The notes below the pieces were generated by a model that worked only from the letters and a program-made list of their open reading frames with translations, did not search any database and was not told the DNA's origin. Shown one piece after another: positions 8,234 through 17,530 of a stretch of 64,000 nucleotides of DNA; the stretch's first letter is position 1; each line of letters opens with the position of its first letter. The position numbers and the translations under genes are program-made. This stretch comes from Seminavis robusta (taxonomy: Eukaryota > Bacillariophyta > Bacillariophyceae > Naviculales > Naviculaceae), in contig CAICTM010000214.1 in NCBI GenBank assembly GCA_903772945.1, positions 26,926-90,925 of the forward strand, written 5' to 3'.

Positions 8234-10738
8234 TTAGTCTGGAACGTCAAAAGACTCTTGATCTCGACCATCAGTCGAGCGAAGCCCCTCAGCAAGATAC
8301 GATAGTTTCCCCTCCTGAAAACCGGGGAGCATGGCAAGCAAAGCTTCTGCCTCCAGCCAATCCAATGAATCCGCTTTGACAAATTGCTTCGTATCGGGCC
8401 TTTCCCGTTCTACTTCCACGGCACCAGCACGGAAGGGATTCCATCGAGTCATCCTCTTGGCTTTTTTGCGCGCCCTTCGTTTTCGTTGAATCCAATCCAC
8501 AAACCGTTTCCTTTTTTTTCTTTCCTCCTCGCTATCTATAGCGACGTTGTTGTTTCGTATGTAGTCACCCTTAACATTGACCTTTGTTTGCAAGACCGCC
8601 ACGTCGTCTTCGTCACTGTTTCGAGGAAACATGAGCTCTGCAATTTTCTTGCTGTCAACTGCGGACGGATCAAAGCCGAGCCCTGCAATTGGTGCGAGCA
8701 CATCAAAGGCCGCTGCAAAGCCATTTCGGACTGCGTCCAAGACTTCATCCTTATCCTGAGTCAGAGTAGGCAATTCTGTCGTGCCCGCAGGAAGAATGAG
8801 AGGCAGTAAATGGGCCTGTTTCCATGTGGTAGTGTCCACAATGAGCTCTTCGTCATTTCCAGTCCCAAACAGGATCTCTGTTGGTGGCACTTGGACACCT
8901 TTCGATTGCGGTCCCTCGGTACACCCCACCACCAGCCCTTCGTCCAAGGTAAGCACGTCCTCCAAGTAGCGATATTGAGATCCACCCTCTTCAAAAAAGC
9001 GTACCACTTCAGGAAGTCCATGTCGTCGAAAGTAGATCGGAGCCACCAATCTCTCGTACACTGCGGGAGCGGTTTCGATCGGGCATCCATCAGGCCTAGA
9101 CCGCAGGGCTAGCACATGAGTGGCACCATTTTCGACTGCCGAACGATAAGGCATTGGCGAGTAACAAAAGGCATCAAAGCAAACACTGGTCGTACGGGCC
9201 AAACCCAAATCAATTGCTTCTTGCCGATGCTTACTGCGGAGAAGCTTGACAGGTGCCCCTGCGGCACCAGGTACTAGCATACTGGATTCGATACATGCAA
9301 AGAACCCTTTCTTCCCTGACTCTTCTGGGCAGGCCGATGCCTCCTGTATTATGGTTCCATTGCTGGTCTTTTGAAAAGGTTGTACACTCAAACTTCGTTT
9401 CTTGCGAATCCTGCGAAAGAGGGGACTCATGGCAGCTGTGATAAGTTTCTTCTCCTTCTTGGGAGCTTCTTTGGTTGTCTCCTCTTCTGTGGATTGTGTT
9501 TCAGGTGCGGGGCTTGGGAGCCCTTTCACTTTCCTGTACAAGGTTTTGGAGGCTCGATAGACGACCAAAGGACTTCTTATCAGTCGACCAATACCCGTTT
9601 TGATGGCTCTCAAGAGGCGGCGAACCCGACCTTTGGGGATATCCACACTTGCCGTGTCATTGTTCGACATGGCAGCTTCCGTGGCGTTTTGAAGCTGTAT
9701 TTCTCGATCAAAGTAATCGCCTTCTTTGGAATTGAAGGCAACCGTCTCCAATATCCCATCACGAACAGTCGAGGAAACTGCATAGAGAGGCTGCTTGGCA
9801 TCATTGAGTTTAAAGCTTTCCATATCAAATGGCCGTAAGCCATGTTGCTCGGACATGACACCATCCAAAATGAAGGACACATTCATACCAGGACTCAACT
9901 TGAAATTGGCCTTGAGGGTGGATAAGAGTTTGTCTGCCCGCAACTTTTGGAACAATGTGTTTTGTGCTTCGGCAGTCTCATCATCGGTTGCGTTGGTGCT
10001 GCTGGAAATATCCAGTCTCTGAATCCAATCGCGAACCAATCCCACCCCCACATTGCTCATGAGGCGTCGCTGGGAGGCGAATTGACCCTTGGCCGCGGGC
10101 AAGACTTGAGTATAAACGTCCACACACATTTGACGTGAAATCATATAGGCGCCTACAATGCTCCCCGCACTGCTGCCATAGACACTGTCAAAGGCATCCG
10201 TCAGTCCCAAACTGGCAATGGCCGCGGACATGCCTGCCGAGACGGCCCCTCTCATACCGCCTCCTTCAATGGCCAAGGCAATATGAGCTGTATCTGCCCT
10301 GTGGCCTGGTGTCGAGTTGGTTTGATGGCGTTGACGCAACAATTGAAGAACTGGATGGTTGCCAAGTTGTTCGAGTGATGCCGTTGTGGCATTCAGAGTT
10401 GGTTTGTCGGGGAGAAAGTCAATTTCGCGGAGTGGAATTTTGTCCTGCAACACAGCTTGTCGAAGTTCTTTCAGATTGCGAGCCACCACAACCTCCTCGG
10501 GTTCTGGATCTTCTCCCCTTTGGAACCGTCCAAGACTGTACCGGTTGGAAGAGGAGGCTGTACTTGAATTGACATCATCAACCGTACTGCGGCCATTTTC
10601 GTAGAACAATCGAATGTTTCTGGAGGGTGTCTGTAGCACTCTGGTGGAAGAGAATGCCAAAGCAAAAGAAGATACCTCAGTCAGCTGAAACAACAGCTGC
10701 ACTCCAAGCAAGGGGAATACAATAACTCCCTTTCTCAT
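8234..10738 (-). CDS. patatin-like phospholipase, probably plastid-targeted
   Basis: A single-exon gene of 834 residues. The N-terminus is a hydrophobic signal (about residues 5-28) ending A-L-A, with Phe at +1 and a Ser/Arg-rich stretch after it, resembling the ASAF-type motif that routes diatom proteins to the plastid. The patatin domain has the oxyanion motif GGGMRG (159-164), the nucleophile elbow GSSAG with Ser190, and a candidate catalytic Asp at D522 (CFDAF), followed by YRSAVENGATHVLALRSRP. Patatins are Ser/Asp-dyad lipid acyl hydrolases, so a role in galactolipid or phospholipid turnover is likely. A basic, Lys/Glu-rich insert (about 345-465) interrupts the domain, and a Lys/Arg-rich segment lies near the C-terminus. 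The final Asp lacks the usual DG(G/A) context, so its assignment is less certain. Confidence 0.88.
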   Translation of the reverse strand: MRKGVIVFPLLGVQLLFQLTEVSSFALAFSSTRVLQTPSRNIRLFYENGRSTVDDVNSSTASSSNRYSLGRFQRGEDPEPEEVVVARNLKELRQAVLQDKIPLREIDFLPDKPTLNATTASLEQLGNHPVLQLLRQRHQTNSTPGHRADTAHIALAIEGGGMRGAVSAGMSAAIASLGLTDAFDSVYGSSAGSIVGAYMISRQMCVDVYTQVLPAAKGQFASQRRLMSNVGVGLVRDWIQRLDISSSTNATDDETAEAQNTLFQKLRADKLLSTLKANFKLSPGMNVSFILDGVMSEQHGLRPFDMESFKLNDAKQPLYAVSSTVRDGILETVAFNSKEGDYFDREIQLQNATEAAMSNNDTASVDIPKGRVRRLLRAIKTGIGRLIRSPLVVYRASKTLYRKVKGLPSPAPETQSTEEETTKEAPKKEKKLITAAMSPLFRRIRKKRSLSVQPFQKTSNGTIIQEASACPEESGKKGFFACIESSMLVPGAAGAPVKLLRSKHRQEAIDLGLARTTSVCFDAFCYSPMPYRSAVENGATHVLALRSRPDGCPIETAPAVYERLVAPIYFRRHGLPEVVRFFEEGGSQYRYLEDVLTLDEGLVVGCTEGPQSKGVQVPPTEILFGTGNDEELIVDTTTWKQAHLLPLILPAGTTELPTLTQDKDEVLDAVRNGFAAAFDVLAPIAGLGFDPSAVDSKKIAELMFPRNSDEDDVAVLQTKVNVKGDYIRNNNVAIDSEEERKKRKRFVDWIQRKRRARKKAKRMTRWNPFRAGAVEVERERPDTKQFVKADSLDWLEAEALLAMLPGFQEGKLSYLAEGLRSTDGRDQESFDVPD

Positions 10739-11595
10739 CTTCCTGTCTTCTTATTTTTATACGGGTAGATCTGAATCTAGCAGGCTATTGTGACAGCATC
10801 ATCATGGCAAGTCCCTTCATGGCTTGTGGAGAGTGGGGAGGATGAGGTCAGAGGGTGGAGGTTGCCGTCAGTAACCGTCGGTTCGTCTCTTGTCAATTTC
10901 AAAAGCCAGCACAGCGGGAAGCCTATCCACGCAGTTTCCTTCGTTTGAAGGACTTGTTCCCTTGCTGCGGTAGGGAGCTACAATTGAGTTTTGATCTCTG
11001 CATGTGTTGTGATTTCTGTCATCTGCTTTAGAGTGGACCAGAAGCAAAGTTTTCTAGCTATCTAGGATGCATACATTGTCTGTCTCGCAGCCTGTCGGAA
11101 CCGGCGACCGGAGGTTTCGATGCCAATGTGTTTCTCATCCCGGTCCATTCCGGCTCACACAGCATTTAGGACCATCTCGGTGGTTCTCCAAGCCATGATT
11201 GGATAGGGTATCCTTAAGAGGTTCTACCTTTCCCTTCAAGTTCTAGAATCTAGCTAGTAGCCTATGTGGCTACTAGCTAGATCCTGACAGCTGGCTTTGT
11301 TCAGTCGGACCACGAGAGCAGCAAGTTCAGCGCTATGGGGTTTCAGTGCCCACGGGATCTTTCTACTCTACCACACACTTTGGCCCCAGCTTGAATGGCG
11401 CTTTCAATAGCAAGGGCATTCGAAGCTTTTTCGTTTTTCGTTTTGCTAGATTACAGTAGCTATGCATGCATGGGTACGTAGTGTAGAATGAAACAGATAC
11501 TCGGGGACAAGGCCGAACTACAAGACACCAGTCATTCATTCATGCGAACTACCAATCAGTGAATTGTTGTTGTGGAGGCCAACTTTTCAACATCA
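10739..11595. other. intergenic region, 857 bases
   Basis: No credible coding frame. It holds the presumed promoter of the patatin gene and the 3' flank of the four-TM gene, plus a long perfect inverted repeat listed separately. Confidence 0.5.
11248..11282. repeat. perfect inverted repeat built from TAGCTAG words
   Basis: ATCTAGCTAGTAGCC (11248-11262) and its exact complement (11268-11282) form a 15-bp stem around TATGT. It lies in a gene-free stretch and uses the same CTAGCTAG/CTAGTAG words seen in other intergenic regions of the window. Confidence 0.85.
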
Positions 11596-12497
11596 TCATG
11601 CATTGACAGTATTTTCCTCTACTGTTCGTGAACCATCCTGGTTGATAATAGTTGTAATGATTTGTCTTGTTGCGCCTGGGTAGTCTTCTTCGTCGTCTGA
11701 ATTTGAGTGGCTGTTTTCAATGTTGTGCTTGTGTTTGATGTAGCTGTCTTCTTCCTCCTCGTCGGAACTACTTGTTTGGTGTTCTTTGTCGACGGCTTCT
11801 TCGTGTTCAAAAGAATCATCCCATCTTAAATCGTCTTCTTCGTCTTCAATTTCAGAGGCGATTTGATAGGTGATTGTTGAGTTCATCAATGTGATAATAA
11901 CACACAAGATAGCAAGTCCTGATCCAAAATAGATACCACAAGTTTCGCACAGAGCGTCTGATGCGTAGATCAAGAAGGTCAATCCTTGTAAAAGCCCTCC
12001 CAGAAAGAGGACAAAGCTGACTCCCTTAATGATAGACTTGGGTATCGCAATGCAGCTCAAACACAAAAGAACTATCATCCCAGAGCCAATGAGAATATTG
12101 GCCAATATCCCTACAGCTCTTGCCGCTCGCAGTGCCGAGTCAAAACCCTCAATCTGCGCGTCTGAGTATAATCTGCAAGTCATTGCTGCAGATGCACTCT
12201 TATCTTCATAGGAGAACAGCCCAACAGACATACGCTCAATATACTTATACTTTGTGGGTTCATCGTTCAGAAAGACAAAATTCACCGATGCAAAGTAGCA
12301 TCCCCAGGTAGAGCTAATGGCCAAGAGGTAGGAGGCAATGCCCAAAACCAAGGCGTACACTGAATCATAACCACGTGGAAAGCCGCTTTGAAAGATACGG
12401 TAGAGAAAACAATGAGAGAATGGATCAGTACCAGTAGTGAAGAATTCCTACCGAGTCTCTATCAATGCTCTTACCAACATGAATGGAACCCTGCCAT
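11596..12497 (-). CDS. four-TM protein with acidic tail, copy A (two exons)
   Basis: Exon 1 is only 23 nt (12497-12475, ATG at 12497) and exon 2 is 12385-11596, giving 270 residues. The intron splits a Cys codon as TG|C. Four hydrophobic segments lie near residues 17-38, 100-122, 126-148 and 158-182, with a Cys-bearing loop between TM1 and TM2. An acidic, Ser- and His-containing cytoplasmic-type tail (about 185-270) follows. I know no named family. It is a clear paralogue of the gene at 18530-19486: both share SCC-x-FPxG at the start, SVYAL-LGL/I, a WGCYF motif, FD..-RAAR before TM2, and C-x-x-C-x3-FGSGLA before TM4. The tiny first exon was found by aligning the two copies upstream of the long frame, which otherwise opens only with GTG. 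Function is unknown; the tetraspanin-like layout is only a resemblance. Confidence 0.8.
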
Positions 12498-13277
12498 TGT
12501 CGTAGACTCTGGACACAAATGGGCTAGACTCTGCTGCAACGCTGGGGAACGAAAATGTCGTTTCAAGCGCGAAAGGACGTGAACCAATCTCCTCCTGGCT
12601 TGGGATCTCCTTGCTTGGGTGCTTGTCTCCGATTAAAACTGAAGGCACGGACGGATATACACAATCGTAGATGCACCACAATCGTAGATACTGCAGTATC
12701 CCTCCTTCCAACGCAAACAGATGCAAAGTATCCTTTAGAACAACATTCTTCCTTCCCACGCCTTTGATACCATCCGCAACCGCTCATTTTTTGCTAACTA
12801 GAGATTCCTCGGCTGCCGCCAAACGCCTAACCGTTATGGTAATCTTTCTCCCTTCAAAAGGGGCCCGTTTTGGCGACAATGTTTGCTCTAAGTACAGTCA
12901 TGGGACGTGACCTGTACGCTGGCACGGTTCATTTGACATAACCCTAACCCTTCTAATCAACCAAAGCTGGACGGAGCCAGATGTGGGTTGAGGAGGGGTT
13001 CTTGCGTACCGGTATGATAGGTCCAGGAGTGGGGCCTGGATATTGTCTTGGAGTGAGTCCTGGTGGTGGTCCAGGAGAGGGGCCTGGAGATAGTCTCATA
13101 GTATGTCCTTGAGTTGGTCTTGGTTTTGGTCCTAGGGTTCATGCGGGAGTGGGGGAGGGCGATAGTCTTGGAGTGTGTTCTGGTGGTTGTCCAGGACCTT
13201 TATTCTCTCCTTTCGGTAGGTCAGGTTGCAACTTAACTAAGCTATCCAATTAATCTTTGCAAGCTGACTAGATCTAT
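12498..13277. other. intergenic region with degenerate minisatellite
   Basis: No supported gene. Open frames of 60-103 codons on both strands around 12448-12910 lack domains. A G-rich degenerate tandem repeat occupies about 13015-13200. Confidence 0.45.
13015..13200. repeat. degenerate G-rich minisatellite
   Basis: Imperfect units start with GTCC(A/T)(G)GG at about 13021, 13069, 13129 and 13189, so the spacing is 48, 60 and 60 bases. Units share GGGGCCTGGA, ATAGTCTTGGAGTG and TCCTGGTGG-like blocks. Confidence 0.65.
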
Positions 13278-14411
13278 CTATACCCTCAAGAGTTCATCCT
13301 GTGCCAGACCAAACGGAGGTGGAACCCTATTCTGATGTCTCCAAATCCGGGCAATGTATTTTTCATCCACAGCCGGACAACCTTCATGTTCGGTTCGTTC
13401 GTCAAATTTTCCACTGACATCCGCTGGGAAAAAGAGCAAGGCATCCCCCATTTTGGGTCGAATGCAGAGCTTTTCTTGGCTTTCATCCACTTGGGCATAA
13501 TCCAATTGGGTGTTTGGAGATGCGGTGTCTAGTTTTCCAAAACGAGTCAACCCTCCTTCGGCGACATCGTTCAAGTAGACCAATAAGGTGGCGAGAGTTT
13601 GTCCTCCTCGATTGGCATCTTCCGTGGCGGCCGACCGATTGGCATCGTAATGTGGCGCTAGTACTTGTCTTGATTCGTATCGAATGACAGTTGGCGCTTC
13701 AAAAAGGGCTGCCTCGTCCTGCTGTTGTTGTCGTTTCAAAGAATCACTACTGCTGCTTCCAGGAGTGAATAATTCGGCAGTGCGGCGTACAAATTGCAAC
13801 GGTCCTTGTGTTTCTTGCTTGCTTGTAGAATTCAGATCATCCAAGGTGGTGGAGGTACTAGTTCTCAGGTCTTGCAATTGATCGGCCCGTGATTTGGTAA
13901 AGAGTCCAATTCCTGCAATGGCCAATCCCATGAATAGTACGAAATTCTGTACCATGTGTCCAATGAGTTCCACCTGACCGGCCGTGGGGTCATCTTTGGT
14001 CTGCCACCACCCCACTCCAATGGCCAACCAAGTGACGGGACCCTTGGCGGCCAATTCGACGAGGTCCTTGAAATCTTGCGTCCATCCGGCATATGCCACG
14101 GGGGATTGTTGGAGTCCCTTGTCGTTAGCACGCCGAATCAAATCTTGACAAGACGCAGGATCTAAAAAGCCGGAAATGACAAAAATGTCGGGATCCGAAT
14201 GAATTCGTTGACAACCAGGAAAATCTTCTCGAATGGCAAGTCTTGGTCCAACTCCTACGGAGGTCGAATCCGTGGTGGTGGCCGACGACAGGGCAGTGAC
14301 TCGTCGTGGGGGTGACCTATTACATGTAGTAGGAGAGAATCCGTGGGCCGCCAAGAAACAGAGCGCGACCATTAGCGGTAGCAATCTTGCTCGAAAGAAA
14401 AAGGCTGCCAT
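13278..14411 (-). CDS. 2OG-Fe(II) oxygenase, prolyl 4-hydroxylase type, possibly plastid-targeted
   Basis: A single-exon gene of 377 residues from the ATG at 14411; the frame extends upstream only through a TTG and a weaker ATG. The catalytic core has the iron ligands H254 and D256 (LAPHYDAN) and H342 (TEHEGCP), and a candidate 2-oxoglutarate Lys, K351. The line GGQTLATLLVYLNDVAEGG and MGDALLFFPAD are typical of the P4H family. The N-terminus is a signal (about residues 8-24) ending A-H-G with F-S-P after it, which resembles the diatom plastid motif. Between an N-terminal domain and the core lies an insert (about 118-240) with a Trp-rich hydrophobic stretch and one likely membrane helix (156-171). 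The substrate cannot be read. Confidence 0.85.
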   Translation of the reverse strand: MAAFFFRARLLPLMVALCFLAAHGFSPTTCNRSPPRRVTALSSATTTDSTSVGVGPRLAIREDFPGCQRIHSDPDIFVISGFLDPASCQDLIRRANDKGLQQSPVAYAGWTQDFKDLVELAAKGPVTWLAIGVGWWQTKDDPTAGQVELIGHMVQNFVLFMGLAIAGIGLFTKSRADQLQDLRTSTSTTLDDLNSTSKQETQGPLQFVRRTAELFTPGSSSSDSLKRQQQQDEAALFEAPTVIRYESRQVLAPHYDANRSAATEDANRGGQTLATLLVYLNDVAEGGLTRFGKLDTASPNTQLDYAQVDESQEKLCIRPKMGDALLFFPADVSGKFDERTEHEGCPAVDEKYIARIWRHQNRVPPPFGLAQDELLRV

Positions 14412-15108
14412 GATGGAAGACAAGTAAGATCGACAGCGAGGACTGGTGGATACGGGTACCATACAGTAAAGTACCAATCCATTTCAAGCAGATGCCTTGT
14501 AGTCGAGCAATCCACAGCGACGGAGGGTGCAAGAATATCGGACTCTTGGCTCTTGGCTACGGTTTGCTTTGACACCAATCTTTGCAAGCTTGGTGCGTCA
14601 GTAATCGTGTGACTGGCTCATTCACGATCTTCAAGGTTTCTTCGCAGTCATTTCATGTCAAGTTCACTTAAGTCCAGTAAACGCTCTTGCCAAATTTGCT
14701 TAAAAAGGGAACGTCTGGGGAAGTTGCTGAACCATTTACCCTTTAAGCAACATCTTAGGCAAGATTTACCTTTAACTCTCGCTTGTACTGGGTGTACTAT
14801 GTGCTGTACTGTACGTACGTTGTACCGGTACATACGTTGTACGGTACCGGTACGTACTGGTAAGGCGTCTCATCTTTTGGTGTTGAATGCTGAAGAAGAA
14901 GCCGACAAACTGCATGCAGCCTGATGCAGCCCACGTAAGACACTCAAGGTCTGGAATGCCTCGCCACATGTTTCTGAGAGATGGCCTCAAAAGAAGATCG
15001 AATGCATCCATCTATCTTTCCTCATTTACCTATCAATCAACAACAAAAGCACAGCTAGCTAGCCAGTTACAAGTAAAGCGAATTTGAGAATCGAATCAAT
15101 CCAAGACC
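14412..15108. other. intergenic region with palindrome-word cluster
   Basis: No credible gene. This is the divergent spacer between the oxygenase and the DEP gene. It contains a dense run of GTAC, GGTACC and ACCGGT words at 14803-14863. Confidence 0.5.
14803..14863. repeat. cluster of GTAC/GGTACCGGTAC self-complementary words
   Basis: About 60 bases made almost entirely of overlapping GTAC, CGTACG, GTACCGGTAC and GGTACCGGTACG words, which can fold on themselves in many registers. Related clusters occur near 17808-17870, 22731-22803, 35981-36060 and 43041-43262. Confidence 0.75.
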
Positions 15109-15867
15109 ATGCCCAAATCATCAACAACGGACTTGGTGTCTCGACTGGTGGACGACTTGGAGTCTTTGGCGATGGATTTTCAAGTGGCCATGCACGAACG
15201 TGGGTTGGTCAAGGACCGCAAATTCGGTCTCATTACGTACCCCGACGCCTTTGTGGGCAGAGATGCTGTAGGTGTCTTGGTGGATGTGCTGTACGAGATG
15301 CACGAAGAAGAAGAGGACATTTCCCGGCAGAGTGCCTTGATGGTGGGCCGTGCCATGGCGGAACACTTGGAGCTGTTCGAAAGCGCCTTTCGACTAAAGG
15401 CCATGGATCACGAACTCTCCGACGACAAGTACCACTACTACCATTGGAAGAACAACGTCCCCAGTGACGTCGCGCAAACCACCTGGGAAATGAGTTTGAT
15501 GGACAAAGTCAAGGTCCTCAAAAAATACGTTCGCATTCAAGATCGATACTACCGACTCAAAATGTATCCACGCTGCTTCACGGGAACCGAGGCTGTCGAT
15601 GTCCTCATGAAACAACGAATTGTCGTGTCCAGAAGAGACGCCGTCAAATTGATACGAAAAATGAAACGAGAATATGGATGCTTCTTCAATGTCACCGACA
15701 AAAATCAACCGTTCGAAGATGGATTCTACTTTTACAGATTCAAATACGACGAAGATCTCATGCAAAAAGGAGTCAACAAGGCCGCTTTCGATGCCGTCAT
15801 GGATGCACTCACGGGAAATGAAGGCATGACCACGGAATTCAGATTGACCAGTGAGTCATTTCATTGA
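15109..15867 (+). CDS. tandem DEP-domain protein
   Basis: A protein of 252 residues with two DEP-like domains. The first spans about residues 25-110 (KDRKFGLITYPDAFVGRDAVGVLVD, then HELSDDKYHYYHW). The second spans about 132-225 (RYYRLKMYPRCFTGTEAVDVLM, then EDGFYFYRF). DEP domains are small winged-helix folds that bind membranes or G-protein partners, so a signalling or membrane-recruitment role is likely. No catalytic domain is seen. Near the 3' end ATTGACCAGTGAGTC contains a good donor (GTGAGT), so the short final peptide FRLTSESFH might be read-through into an intron; I found no convincing following exon. Confidence 0.8.
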   Translation: MPKSSTTDLVSRLVDDLESLAMDFQVAMHERGLVKDRKFGLITYPDAFVGRDAVGVLVDVLYEMHEEEEDISRQSALMVGRAMAEHLELFESAFRLKAMDHELSDDKYHYYHWKNNVPSDVAQTTWEMSLMDKVKVLKKYVRIQDRYYRLKMYPRCFTGTEAVDVLMKQRIVVSRRDAVKLIRKMKREYGCFFNVTDKNQPFEDGFYFYRFKYDEDLMQKGVNKAAFDAVMDALTGNEGMTTEFRLTSESFH

Positions 15868-16823
15868 TAGCAGCTTTTTTAAAAACAACAAAGACGACAA
15901 CCAAAAAGACACTCGACAAAACAATTTGGGACAGCGAAACCTGACGCATCGCAGCACCTGTTTGGAATTGGTGGCTGCGACACGCATTGTCGCGTCTTTT
16001 CTTCTTTCTGCATGATTCGATCATGACAAAATTGGGCAGCATCAATCAAACGTTTCCTTCTGTAATTCACTCATAACACAGTACATTTTCATTTTTACTA
16101 CGTGATCGAATGAATGATGCATACAAAATTCGCAGTCAACCTCTTGTTGTTGTTTCCTCTGGTCGGGGAACCAAATTTCATCGAGCCCATAAATTGCCAA
16201 AGGGAAATGGTTATGGCTTGGAAGCAACCAGCGGCAGCTGGGTGGCATGGACACTAGGCATTTTTTTGAATAGAATACAGCGCCAAAGACTTGAAAACGT
16301 TTGCGCGACAACCACAAACTACTGGTAACTTAGCTTCCATAACAACACCGTCTTTACTAGTAGTAGTCGTAGTACTATTGTTACTTCTCTCGTTGTGGGT
16401 ACGGTAGCCAATTATCATCGTTTGCACAGATACCGGTATACATACATTTCCATCATAAACCTGGGTGCGCTTGTAAAGCAGCAACGCAGCATGTTCGCCA
16501 AAGCACAGTCCTTCCAATTTTGGTGGACTATCATTGACAGGTCAAATCAGGATCGAATCATGCTCAGTTCATTCCATGAACTGCAGTTCAAGTTAGTTTA
16601 GTTCGGGCCCGGAAGAAATGGATCCATCATATCTCCTCCGTCCACCATCATTCTGTGACCGTTATTGTTTCTATTGTGTTGCCTCTCACGGATACCCAAG
16701 GGTTCTTCCTTGCACTGGTATTCACTGGTCGTGACAGAAAGGGAGCGAAGAATGTAAGAAGGCCTCGACGCGATTTCACATACATAGAATAATGTTACTG
16801 TCGCACACAGTCTTCTGCAAGAC
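15868..16823. other. intergenic region between convergent genes
   Basis: No gene supported. Short frames of 60-90 codons on both strands lack domains. It should contain the 3' UTRs of the DEP gene and of the Cys-rich gene. Confidence 0.45.
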
Positions 16824-17530
16824 TTACCCAACGTCATTGGCAAAGGCACAGAGTCCACTTGAGCATTGAACGCCCTCCAAGCAAAAGTCTCCGGGTTGTC
16901 CTGTGCCCTCGGCAGGCACGCAAATGTTGTAGCAGTTGAAGATCAAGGCAAGAAAGCAATCATAAAAGATACAGGTTCCAGACTTGCACTCAGAATCCTT
17001 GTCACAATACTACCACACACAATATAATATACAAGAAGAAGCAGAGAGAAGACAGCGTCAGACTCAGGCAATCAGAATGAATACCGGTAGGGAAAGTGAT
17101 AGCAGACACCAATAAGTAGTTTAAAAGATTGACTCACAGTTCCAATTTCTTGCTTTTTATCCGCGCAGCGCTTATTGCGATTGTTGTTATTATTATTATT
17201 ATTGTTGTTATTGTTATTGTTGTTTCCTAAATCTCTTTCTCTGGTTCCTCCGAGCCTTCTGTGGTTGTTGTTGTTGTTGTTGTTTCCAACGACAACGCAC
17301 TTTTCACTGACGCACTCAACATCTTCATAGCAGCGGGCTCTGTCTGGCAGTGGCTCAAAGCATTTGTCATTGTAGCACCACATCGACCGACATTGCTCAT
17401 TTCTTGTGCAAGATGCTCCCAACTCCCTGTCACAAGGTGTACCAAGAACACCGAAAATAGGACACAGGAAAGGAAACTCGCGACCCAGAACAATTGGCAA
17501 CCATTGAGGACGAGGACCAAAAGCAGACAT
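16824..17530 (-). CDS. Cys-rich poly-Asn protein, two exons
   Basis: Exon 1 runs from the ATG at 17530 to a GTGAGT donor near 17132, and exon 2 is 17009-16824 (stop TAA). Phase is 0 across the junction. The two exons join one Cys pattern: CDRELGASCTRNEQCRSMWC and CYEDVECVSEKC in exon 1, then a Cys before the junction continues with Y-C-D-K-D-S-E-C-K-S-G-T-C and C-L-E-G-V-Q-C-S-S-G-L-C in exon 2. The spacing resembles Dickkopf-type or EB-type small disulphide modules. Two Asn runs encoded by AAC/AAT microsatellites separate the modules. A secreted or cell-surface role is likely from the cysteines, but the N-terminus before the first module is only weakly hydrophobic, so the true first exon may lie upstream. 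Confidence 0.6.
17165..17285 (-). repeat. two AAC/AAT trinucleotide tracts encoding poly-Asn
   Basis: Runs of GTT/ATT on the plus strand at about 17175-17225 and 17262-17285 encode 15 and 7 consecutive Asn in the Cys-rich gene. Mixed AAC and AAT codons suggest an old, interrupted expansion. Confidence 0.8.

Noticed and set aside
12990-13200. The G-rich repeat as a CRISPR array
   Set aside because: Unit spacing is irregular, repeats are imperfect, there are no unique spacers and the genome is eukaryotic.
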